23,624 nucleotides of DNA from Bacteroidales bacterium (lineage in GTDB: Bacteria > Bacteroidota > Bacteroidia > Bacteroidales > Rikenellaceae), in contig CASPAC010000022.1 in NCBI GenBank assembly GCA_949419965.1, positions 1-23,624 of the forward strand, given 5' to 3'. The notes under the pieces were generated by a model. It saw only the letters and a list, made by a program, of their open reading frames with translations. It made no database searches and was not told the DNA's origin. The translations under genes were made by a program, and so were the position numbers. Shown in pieces: positions 14,568-21,770 of this stretch. Numbering within the stretch: position 1 is the first letter of the stretch; each line of letters starts with the position of its first letter.

Positions 14568-15760
14568 CATCGCATCTCTTTCTTGGCTTCTTCCTTCGTC
14601 TTCTTGAAGGGTACGAACTTGCGATAGTAGGGCGTAAAGTAGCCCTTCTCAAGCAGCCATTGGTTGCGTTCGATCAGTTTGCGCGTGTAGTTCTGGCAGT
14701 TGAGATGCCGCATGTAGCCCAGGTAGGAGTTGACCGTGGCCACCATCATGCTCGCGGGGCGGTGTTCGGCGCTCCGCATCTGGCGGTTGATCCGGCGCTT
14801 GGTCTTGTTCACAAGGTAGCGGCGATAGGGTTTGATGTTGGCTCCCAGAAAATTGACTCCTTTGGTCACTTCCTGTAGATAAATCTTGTCGGGATGCAGC
14901 ATCAGGCCCAGTTCATCTTTCAGGAAATTGCGGATGATGGGCACCAGCTGCATCAGCTTGGCTTTGTCGGTGCCGACAATGTAGAAGTCGTCAACATAGC
15001 GGCCATAATGTTTCATCCGCAGGGTCCGTTTGATAAAGTCGTCGAGTTTCGACAGGTAAACGTTGCTGAAAAGTTGCGACGTCAGGTTGCCGATGGGCAG
15101 GCCGCAGCCGTCGGGCGTGTGGAACAGGCTCTTCGAACGGGGCAGTCCGATCCATTGGCGCTGCGTGCCGCGCACTTCGCAGTTCTCGGTCGGGTCGTTG
15201 AACACGATTTCGCGGGACAGATAGCGCACCAGATCGTAGTCGAGATACTCTTCCCAGGTCTTGCCGTCGAAAGCACGGCGCTTGGCGAAGCGGTCGAGTT
15301 TCTCCATGATGATATTGAACAATATCTGCCGGTTGATGTTCATGAAATAGCCTTGTATGTCAAGTTTCAGCAGGTAGCATTTCCATTGGAAGTTGTTCGA
15401 GCACGAGCGGATGTGGTGTTCCAGGCGCGCAATGCCGAAATGGGTGCCCATGCCCTTGCGGCAGGAGTAGCTGTCGGTGATGAAGGTGCGTTCGAAAAGC
15501 GGGGCTACATAGTTGCACAGCAGGTGGTGCACCACACGGTCGCGGAAATCGGCCGCGAAGATTTCGCGTTTGACCGGTACGTTGGTCATGAAGCATATGC
15601 TGCGGCCCACCTTGTAGCGGCGTTCGTCGATCTCGTGGAAGAGTTCGATCAGATTGGCTTCGAGGTCCATCTCGAAACGCAGTTGGCTGAGGGTGTTCCG
15701 CTTGTTTTCGCGGGCATCGTAGTAGGCCCGGAAAACATCAGTCAAAAGTTTTTCGTTCAT
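14567..15760 (-). CDS. Diversity-generating retroelement reverse transcriptase
   Basis: 397 residues. It copies a template-repeat RNA into cDNA with errors at adenines, and the cDNA replaces the variable repeat of a target gene. RT blocks in order: FAADFRDRVVHHLL (68-81), SYSCRKGMGTHFGIARLEHH (97-116), LLKLDIQGYFMNIN (130-143, first catalytic Asp), GLPIGNLTSQLFSNVYLSKL (220-239), YGRYVDDFYIV (252-262, catalytic YVDD) and LHPDKIY with GVNFLGANIKPYRRY. GNLTSQ in place of the QGxxxSP of retroviral, retron and group II RTs marks the DGR class. There is no maturase or endonuclease domain. It is last in the msl-avd-array-RT unit, starting about 40 nt after cassette 1, and no further sequence lies between it and the convergent aminotransferase. 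Confidence 0.95.
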   Translation of the reverse strand: MNEKLLTDVFRAYYDARENKRNTLSQLRFEMDLEANLIELFHEIDERRYKVGRSICFMTNVPVKREIFAADFRDRVVHHLLCNYVAPLFERTFITDSYSCRKGMGTHFGIARLEHHIRSCSNNFQWKCYLLKLDIQGYFMNINRQILFNIIMEKLDRFAKRRAFDGKTWEEYLDYDLVRYLSREIVFNDPTENCEVRGTQRQWIGLPRSKSLFHTPDGCGLPIGNLTSQLFSNVYLSKLDDFIKRTLRMKHYGRYVDDFYIVGTDKAKLMQLVPIIRNFLKDELGLMLHPDKIYLQEVTKGVNFLGANIKPYRRYLVNKTKRRINRQMRSAEHRPASMMVATVNSYLGYMRHLNCQNYTRKLIERNQWLLEKGYFTPYYRKFVPFKKTKEEAKKEMR

Positions 15761-15800
15761 AGGGTATCGTTAAATAATTAGGTAAAACAGCTCCGCACAG

Positions 15801-16158
15801 ATGCTGGACGCAGCGCACGGAGAAGCCGTTGGCCCGGTTGTCGTTATTCAACGGGTTCATGCGACTTGCGTCGCAGAAGAAACTGCCTGCATGGAGGTTG
15901 CCCGAGGCGTAGGACGACGAGGACCACCAGTGGCCGTTCGCGCCGACGTCAGCCAAGGCTCCCGTCGTATAATGGCGGTAGCCCGTAGCAGGCCCAAGCG
16001 CAATCGCTGGATTGGATGCACCGAAGAGACGCAACGGCTTCGGTGCAGGCTGGAATGGACAACTGGCTTCTTCGCGGCGGTTATCCGGCCGAGCCAGTGG
16101 ATTGCTGAATCTGTGGCCGCTCTGACACGGACCGTAGTCCGCACCACTCGGGGCCGGG
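15801..16158 (-). repeat. DGR cassette 1 (RT-proximal)
   Basis: The lectin part reads GYRHYTTGALADVGANGHWW, loop SYASGNLHAGSFFC, then MNPLNNDNRANGFSVRCVQH. The upstream element carries hairpin P2 with arms 16017-16026 / 16038-16047 (TGCACCGAAG/CTTCGGTGCA) and P3 with arms 16062-16068 / 16092-16098 (ACTGGCT/AGCCAGT). It is the nearest candidate template to the RT, but is not especially adenine-rich. Confidence 0.88.
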
Positions 16159-16227
16159 AGCCGTTTTTGCTCCGAATACTCTATTCGGTTCCAAATATAG
16201 TCAAAAAAGATCATAAAACAGCAGTAG

Positions 16228-16585
16228 ATGCTGGACGCAGCGCACGGAAAGGGCCGAGGCTCGCGTAGCGTTGTTCAGCGGGTTCACCCACGTCGCGTTG
16301 AAGTTCAGGTTGCCCGCACGGCTGGCGTTGGCGCCATCGGCCGCAAAGGGGGACGAAGAGCGGTAGTTGCCCTCCGTGCCGACGGCCGTCAAGGCTCCCG
16401 CTCCCGCACTGCGATAGCCCGCAGCAGGAGCACGTCATGCAATCGCTGGATTGGGTGCACCGCAGGAGCGCTCCGGCCGCTTCGGTGCAGACTGGCATGC
16501 ACAGCTGACGCGGTAGCGCCAGCGGATTGCGGAATCTACTCGGCCTCGCTGACCGGGACCTTGGTCTCCGCCATTCCGGACCGGG
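16228..16585 (-). repeat. DGR cassette 2
   Basis: Lectin part: YRSAGAGALTAVGTEGNYRS, loop PFAADGANASRAGNLNF (three codons longer than most), NPLNNATRASALSVRCVQHL. A TGA in the lectin frame lies just before PAAGYR, so the upstream part is not read as protein. P2 arms 16456-16462 / 16483-16489; P3 arms 16504-16511 / 16516-16523 with one A-C mismatch. Confidence 0.88.
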
Positions 16586-16632
16586 GTGTGCCGTATTACG
16601 ATCGGAAAAGGATAAAAAAACAGCCCTCGTAG

Positions 16633-16992
16633 ATGCTGGACGCAGCGCACGGAAAGGGCCGATGCCCGGTTCGCGTTGTTCAGTGGGTTCACGTTGTCCG
16701 CGTTCAGGTTCAAGTAGGCCGAATTGATACTGCCGGCAGCATAGGACGACGAGGCATGGTAGAGGCCCCACGTGCCGACGTTCGCCAAACCTCCCGACGA
16801 CTCGTGGCGGTAGCCCGCAGCAGGCATCGGAAACAATCGCTGGAGTGAATGCTCCGGAGGAGCAGGCGCAGAGGCCAACTCCGGAGCAGACTGGGTTGAA
16901 CAACTGATGCCATGATCGAACAAGGCCGTCAGTGGATTGTTGAATCTACCGACCGCACTGACAGAAGCCGTAGCCTCCGCCATTCAGGGTCA
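16633..16992 (-). repeat. DGR cassette 3
   Basis: Lectin part: GYRHESSGGLANVGTWGLYH, loop SYAAGSINSAYLNL, NPLNNANRASALSVRCVQHL. P2 is a perfect 10-bp stem, TGCTCCGGAG (16850-16859) with CTCCGGAGCA (16879-16888). The outer pair AACAATC/GATTGTT differs from GCAATC/GATTGC elsewhere but still pairs. Confidence 0.88.
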
Positions 16993-17051
16993 AGGGAGCG
17001 TTTTTTATCGGGTAGTTTCAGGAGCGCGGCGTCGGAAACGATTCCGCGTAG

Positions 17052-17409
17052 ATGCTGGACGCAGCGCACGGAGAAACCGTAGGACCGATTGTTCGCATTC
17101 AGCGGGTCCAAACGGTCCGAATGAAAGTACAGGTAGCCGGCATCGTACGAGTTGCCCGAACCGCCAAAGGACGACGACGACCAGCAGAGTCCCTCGCCAC
17201 CGACACCGCCAACGGCTCCCGTCAGCGTGCGGCGGTAGCCCGCAGCAGGCATTGGCGCAATCGCTGGGTTGAATGCGCCGAGGATATGTTACGTTGCTTC
17301 GGCGCAGGCTGGAGTGCATAGCTGACCGGCCCGTCGCGGATGCCGGCAGCGGATTGCGGAATCTACAACCGCACTGGCAAAAGCCCGTAGCCTCCGCCAC
17401 TCCGGGTCG
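17052..17409 (-). repeat. DGR cassette 4
   Basis: Lectin part: GYRRTLTGAVGGVGGEGLCW, loop SFGGSGNSYDAGYLYF (two codons longer), DPLNANNRSYGFSVRCVQHL. P2 TGCGCCGA (17274-17281) with TCGGCGCA (17299-17306); P3 GCTGACCGGC (17321-17330) with GCCGGCAGC (17342-17350). Confidence 0.88.
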
Positions 17410-17471
17410 GGGGAATCCGTTTCCGAGCGCCGCATTTTCCGGTTGCGGAAACGATTAAAACAGCTTCGCAG

Positions 17472-17822
17472 ATGCTTGGACGCAGCGCACGGAAAGGGCG
17501 TTAGCCCGGTTCGCGTTGTTCAGCGGGTGCAGGTCGCCCGAACCGTAAGCCAAATGGCTCGCGTTGACATTGCCCGCAAGCAGAGGCGACGAAGCGTAGT
17601 AGGCGCCCCACGTGCCGACGCTCACCAAGGCTCCCGACGCGTTGTTGCGGTTGCCCGTAGCACCCGGGACAATCGCTGGATTGGGTGTTCCGGAGGAGTT
17701 CGGCAGCAACTCCAGGACAGACCGGAATGTACAACTCACAGGCCGCACGGCGGTCGGTGAGTGGATTGCGGAATCTGCGGACCTCGCTGGCCGGAGCCTT
17801 GACCCCGGCCATTCCGGGCCGG
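17472..17822 (-). repeat. DGR cassette 5
   Basis: Lectin part: GNRNNASGALVSVGTWGAYY, loop PLLAGNVNASHLAY, HPLNNANRANALSVRCVQ. The 3' junction has an extra A (GTCCAAGCATC), shared only with cassette 7 and the target end. P2 GGAGTT (17695-17700) with AACTCC (17708-17713); P3 ACTCAC (17734-17739) with GTGAGT (17757-17762), a stem unlike the others. Confidence 0.87.
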
Positions 17823-17917
17823 CAAGCTGTTTTTCGGCGTGTTTGAGCGTCTTTTCGCAGTTTGTATGGGATAGTCGATAGAAATTAAATTAAATTAAAT
17901 TAAACAGCTCTCCGTAG

Positions 17918-18272
17918 ATGCTGGACGCAGCGCACGGGAAAACCGTTCGCCCGGTTGTTGTTGTTCAGCGGGTTCACTACGGTGGCATCGAAGCCGAGGT
18001 TGCCCGCGTTGACGCTGCCGGAGGCGTTGGGTGACGAGGACCAGGCGAAGCCGCTCGCGCCGACGCTCGTCAAGGCTCCCGTCTCACGGTTGCGGTTGCC
18101 CGTAGCGAGAAGTGAGCCGCAATCGCTGGTTTGAATGTGCCGAAGGGGTCTGGCAGAGCCGCTCCGGCGCAGACTGGGATGTACAGCTGACCATGTTTTC
18201 GGGGCATCGTCAGCGGATTGCTGAATCTACCCGGCCGCGCTGGCAAAAGCCGTGGCCTCCACCACTCCGGGC
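17918..18272 (-). repeat. DGR cassette 6
   Basis: Lectin part: GNRNRETGALTSVGASGFAW, loop PNASGSVNAGNLGF, NPLNNNNRANGFPVRCVQHL. It has four consecutive AAC codons after NPL, the most template-like run in the array, and shares FPVRCVQ with the target. P2 TGTGCCG (18136-18142) with CGGCGCA (18165-18171); P3 GCTGAC (18186-18191) with GTCAGC (18209-18214). A short TTAAA microrepeat (17886-17903) sits in the gap beside it. Confidence 0.88.
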
Positions 18273-18331
18273 CGTAGAAAAAGCTGTTTTTTAGGGATTC
18301 CCCCGTCGGGCGGGCAGGAACGGCCTTGCAG

Positions 18332-18688
18332 ATGCTTGGACGCAGCGCACGGAAAAGGCGTTGGAACGGTTGTTCCAGCCAAGCGGGTTCACGTTGCTCG
18401 CGTTGAAGTCCAGGTTGGCTGCGTAGATCTCGCCGGCAGACCGCGGCGACGAAGACCAGTAGTAGCCGGCCGCGCCGATGCCCGCCAAGACTCCCGTCTC
18501 ACGGTTGCGGTTGCCCGCAGCACCCGGTTTTCCGGCAATCGCTGGATTGATCGTCCCGAGGAGTTCTTTCCGAGGTCGCCCCGGGACAATCTGGGATGAA
18601 CAGCTGGTCGGCGCCTCACGGCCCGGCCAGCGGATTGCGGAATCTGCGACCGCGCTGACAGAAGCCGTGACCTCCGCCATTCAGGGTC
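18332..18688 (-). repeat. DGR cassette 7
   Basis: Lectin part: GNRNRETGVLAGIGAAGYYW, loop PRSAGEIYAANLDF, NPLGWNNRSNAFSVRCVQ, with the GTCCAAGCATC junction. P2 GTCCCG (18553-18558) with CGGGAC (18582-18587); P3 GCTGG (18603-18607) with CCAGC (18627-18631). Confidence 0.87.
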
Positions 18689-18733
18689 TTGGCCGTCCGA
18701 CCGCTCTCCGAGTCGAACGGCTTCCAGGGGTAG

Positions 18734-19081
18734 ATGCTGGACGCAGCGCACGGAGTAGGCATTCGCACGGTACCAGCCATTCAGCGGGTTGACGTTGCCC
18801 GCAGTGAAGTTCAAGTTGCCTGCGCTGACACTGCCGGAGGCAGCGGTCGACGACGACCGGTAGTTGCCCTCGGTGCCGATGCCGCCCAAAGCACCCGTCT
18901 CACGGTTGCGGTAACCCGCAGCAGGGGTTTCATAACAATCGCTGGATTGAATGTCCCGGAGGAGTTCGGCAGCTCCGGCACAGACTGGGATGCAGAGCTG
19001 GCGTGCGAACCGCCGCCAGCGGATTGCGGAATCTACCCCACCGCTCTGACCGAAGCCGTAGCCTCCGTCACTCCGGGTCCC
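18734..19081 (-). repeat. DGR cassette 8
   Basis: Lectin part: GYRNRETGALGGIGTEGNYR, loop TAASGSVSAGNLNF, NPLNGWYRANAYSVRCVQHL. P2 CCGGAG (18956-18961) with CTCCGG (18973-18978); P3 GCTGGCG (18997-19003) with CGCCAGC (19014-19020). Confidence 0.88.
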
Positions 19082-19140
19082 GGAGAGCCGTTCGTCGGAG
19101 AGTTCTTGCCGCTTCGGACGGGTCGGAAACAGCTTTGCAG

Positions 19141-19497
19141 ATGCTGGACGCAGCGCACGGAAAGACCGTACGCCCGGGACGTGTAGTACAGCGGGCTCAC
19201 GCCGCCCGCGCCGAAGTGCAGGAAGCCCGCGTAGATATTGCCGGACGCATAAGTCGACGAGCACCAGACGCCGCCCTCGGCGCCGACGCCCGTCAAGGCT
19301 CCGCCGTCACGGTGGCGGTAGCCCGCAGCAGCCGAAACGTGGTGTGGCAATCGCTGGATTGATCGTCCCGAGGAGTTCCTTCCGAGGTCGCTCCGGTACG
19401 ATCTGGGATACATAGCTGGCAGTCGTGACACCGCCAGCGGATTGCGGAATCTGCGATCACACTGACCAGAGCCTTGGCCCGGGCCACTCCGGATCCG
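19141..19497 (-). repeat. DGR cassette 9
   Basis: Lectin part: GYRHRDGGALTGVGAEGGVW, loop TYASGNIYAGFLHF, SPLYYTSRAYGLSVRCVQHL. P2 outer arms GATCGT (19361-19366) with ACGATC (19398-19403); P3 GCTGGC (19415-19420) with GCCAGC (19433-19438). Confidence 0.88.
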
Positions 19498-19560
19498 GTC
19501 GGTTCGGTTCTATCTTCGGGTAAATCGCGCCGGTTCCACGGCATGAATCAGCTCGTATAG

Positions 19561-19906
19561 ATGCTGGACGCAGCGCACGGCGAAGCCGTTCGCCCGATTC
19601 GGGTTGCCAAAAGGGTTCACTGTGCTTGCAATGAAGTATACGGAGCTCGCGTTGATGTTGCCGGCGGCGTTCGACGACGAGCCCCAGTACTCGCCGTTCG
19701 TGCCGGCGCCGCCCAAGGCTCCCGTTTCACGGTTGCGGTTGCCCGCAGCCCCGTATTTGTAGCAATCGCTGGTCTGATCGTCCCATAGAGGTGCTATGGG
19801 GTGATCTGGGTTGCATAGCTGACCTCGCCTTCGGGATGCGGTCAGCGGATTGCGGAATCTATCCACCGCTCTGACAGAGGCCTTGACCGCCGTCACTCCG
19901 GGTCGG
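19561..19906 (-). repeat. DGR cassette 10
   Basis: Lectin part: GNRNRETGALGGAGTNGEYW, loop SNAAGNINASSVYF, NPFGNPNRANGFAVRCVQHL. P2 CCCATAG (19782-19788) with CTATGGG (19794-19800), a stem sequence unique in the array; P3 GCTGACC (19818-19824) with GGTCAGC (19840-19846). Confidence 0.88.
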
Positions 19907-19960
19907 AGAGCTGTTTCCCGTGCCGTTCGGCAGGAAATCCAGGTAAGAAAACGGCCGCAG

Positions 19961-20314
19961 ATGCTGGACGCAGCGCACAGGGAAACCGTTGGACCGGGCA
20001 TTGTTGTTCAGCGGGTTCACCCACGTTGCGTTGAAGTTCAGGTTGCCCGCGTCGCGAGGGACCGTGCCGCCGAAGGACGACGAGGACCAGGCGTAGCCGT
20101 TCGCGCCGACGCTCGCCAGGGCTCCCGTGTCGTTGTGGCGGTAGCCCGTAGCTATGTTGTGGCAATCGCTGGTTTGAATGCGCGAGGGATGCTCTGTAGT
20201 CGCCCCGGCGCAAACTGGGATGAAAAACTGACGGATTCCGGGATGGAGGACCGCCAGCGGATTGCGGAATCTATCGACCGCTCTGGCGCAAACCGTGGCC
20301 TGCGCCACTCGGGG
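19961..20314 (-). repeat. DGR cassette 11
   Basis: Lectin part: GYRHNDTGALASVGANGYAW, loop SFGGTVPRDAGNLNF (one codon longer), NPLNNNARSNGFPVRCVQHL. P2 is short (TGCGC 20179-20183 with GCGCA 20208-20212); P3 pairing is weak. Confidence 0.87.
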
Positions 20315-20367
20315 TGACAAGCCGTTTTCGGTATCATACTTTTGGATAAAAAGCAGCTTCCGCATAG

Positions 20368-20723
20368 ATGCTGGACGCAGCGCACGGAAAAACCGTTGGA
20401 GCGGTTGTTCGCATTGAGGGGGTTCACCCACGTCGCGTTGAAGTCCATGTTGCCCGCGTTGATATTGCCGGACGCAAAGGTCGACGAGGACCACACGTAG
20501 CCGTTCGCGCCGACAGCCAGCAAGGCTCCCGTGCCCACACGGTCGCGGTAGCCCGCGGCAGGATTTGATATGCAATCGCTGGATTGGATGTTCCGAGGGA
20601 GCATCGCAACCTCGGTCTAACCTGGGATGAAAAGCTGACGATGCGCCGTTCGGACGCCGACAGCGGATTGCTGAATCTACTCGGCCGCACTGGCAAAAGC
20701 CGTGGCCTCTGCCATTCCGGGTC
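20368..20723 (-). repeat. DGR cassette 12
   Basis: Lectin part: GYRDRVGTGALLAVGANGYV, loop TFASGNINAGNMDF, NPLNANNRSNGFSVRCVQHL. One extra codon lies in the first segment. P2 CCGAGG (20593-20598) with CCTCGG (20610-20615). Confidence 0.88.
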
Positions 20724-20732
20724 GGAGGAGAG

Positions 20733-20938
20733 CTGTTTTTTATCGTTCGAATTCTTGCACCTTTTCTCGCCTCGGCATAGTCCGAACAAGTTCGGCTCTG
20801 CGCTCGGCTTATCGAAAACGTTCAAATTCTTGCACCTTTTCTCGCCTCGGCATAGCTCAAGCAAGCTTGGCTCTGCACTCGGCTTATCGAAAACGTTGAA
20901 AAATGCTCAATGTGTCAAAGAGCCCGGATAAAAAACAG
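20733..20938. repeat. Enlarged inter-cassette gap with inverted ends and tandem 75-bp repeat
   Basis: The gap between cassettes 12 and 13 is about 230 bp rather than 35-100. It is bounded by a perfect 12-bp inverted repeat, CTGTTTTTTATC (20733-20744) and GATAAAAAACAG (20927-20938). Inside are two tandem copies of a 75-bp unit (20751-20825 and 20826-20900), each with ATTCTTGCACC, CTCGCCTCGGCATAG and CTCGGCTTATCGAAAACGTT. The same unit is related to 8507-8564. Confidence 0.8.
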
Positions 20939-20952
20939 TCGTTCCGGGATAG

Positions 20953-21337
20953 ATGCTGGACGCAGCGCACGGGAACAGCGTTCGCACGGTTCGTCCACTC
21001 CAGAGGCGACGCGGTGGCCGCATGAAAGTAAAGGATACCGCCGCAATACACGTGGACTCCGTCTGCTGCAAAGGGCGACGAACACCAATAGTAGCCGTTC
21101 GTGCCGACAGCACCCAAGGCTCCCGTCGCGTTGTGGCGGTAGCCCGAAATTGTGATGAGCAATCGCTGGAATGAATGTCCCGAAGAGACCTTGCGGGCGC
21201 CCCGGTACAATCTGGGATGGACAACTGACAGCGGTCGGAGGGCGGGGGGATGAATCCGTCCCGGGACTCTGCGTCAGCGGATTGCTGAATCTACTTCACC
21301 GCACCGGCACGAACCGTAGCCCGCACCGTTCCGGGTC
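20953..21337 (-). repeat. DGR cassette 13 (avd-proximal)
   Basis: Lectin part: GYRHNATGALGAVGTNGYYW, loop PFAADGVHVYCGGILYF (three codons longer, as in cassette 2), SPLEWTNRANAVPVRCVQHL. The upstream element is about 30 bp longer than in other cassettes, and its P2/P3 pairings are poor. Confidence 0.86.
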
Positions 21338-21353
21338 GAAAACAGCTGTTTTC
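21338..21353. repeat. 16-bp palindrome at the array's avd end
   Basis: GAAAACAGCTGTTTTC is a perfect palindrome. It joins the two half-motifs (AAAACAGCT and AGCTGTTTT) that border many inter-cassette gaps. Confidence 0.7.
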
Positions 21354-21359
21354 TATCGT

Positions 21360-21770
21360 TTATTCGAGTCCTTCGGCCAGAGCGTCGCTTTCGGGTTCGG
21401 CGTCGGGCGTGCGGGACTTGTTTTTGTCTTTCTGGGTATACTTCTGCCATGCGGTCAGCTGGCGGGATATGGTCTCCAGGTTGTCGCAGAGCAGGGCGTA
21501 TTGTTTGGTCGAGAGTTGCTGGGTGTCGTGGAGCAGGCGTACCAGCAGCTTCACGGGCACGAGTTGTTCGCGGGCCTGTTCGATCAGAGGCGCCTTTTCG
21601 GAGGTCAGATTGGCGCGGTAGATGCTGATGCAGAGCCCCAAAATCTCTTTCTTGAGCGATTCGCCCAGCGTGTAGCGGCTTTCGCGTCGCATGTTGACCG
21701 AGAATTTCACCACCTGCAGCAGCAGGTCGTAGGTCGCCTTGAAAACCGGCAGGTTGTCATAAATAGCCAT
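21360..21770 (-). CDS. avd: Avd, accessory variability determinant of the DGR
   Basis: 136 residues, mostly helical, of the four-helix-bundle (S23-like) family. In DGRs, Avd forms a pentamer that binds RT and the template RNA and is needed for cDNA synthesis. Visible: MAIYDNLPVFKATYDLLLQV (family N-terminus), VNMRRESRYTLGESLKKEIL (Arg/Lys-rich second helix, nucleic-acid binding), then AREQLVPVKLLVRLLHDTQQ and YALLCDNLETISRQLTAWQK. The last 25 residues are acidic and disordered. It overlaps msl by 14 nt, so translation is coupled. It precedes the cassette array on the same strand. Confidence 0.9.
   Translation of the reverse strand: MAIYDNLPVFKATYDLLLQVVKFSVNMRRESRYTLGESLKKEILGLCISIYRANLTSEKAPLIEQAREQLVPVKLLVRLLHDTQQLSTKQYALLCDNLETISRQLTAWQKYTQKDKNKSRTPDAEPESDALAEGLE

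Noticed and set aside
14567..15760. Group II intron or retron reverse transcriptase
   Set aside because: The GNLTSQ block, lack of maturase/X or endonuclease domains, and the adjacent avd and msl genes place it in the DGR class.
5653..21174. Repeated plus-strand frames starting MLDAAHGK in each cassette
   Set aside because: They arise because the complement of CGCTGCGTCCAGCATC reads ATGCTGGACGCAGCG. The minus strand carries the conserved lectin pattern with whole-codon length changes. The plus frames vary in length and end at random.
15801..21337. Thirteen independent lectin genes
   Set aside because: No cassette has its own start codon, ribosome-binding site or signal peptide, and upstream elements are not in a constant frame.
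15801..21337. CRISPR array
   Set aside because: The unit is about 415 bp with diverged repeats and coding-like content, not 25-40 bp identical repeats with short unique spacers. No cas gene is present.
15801..21337. Integron gene-cassette array
   Set aside because: No integrase gene and no attC-like sites, and the cassettes are all homologous to one another, unlike integron cassettes. An inverted motif in some gaps is noted but does not resemble attC.
15801..21337. Shufflon-type invertible array
   Set aside because: All cassettes point the same way and no site-specific recombinase gene is visible. A recombinase elsewhere in the genome cannot be excluded.
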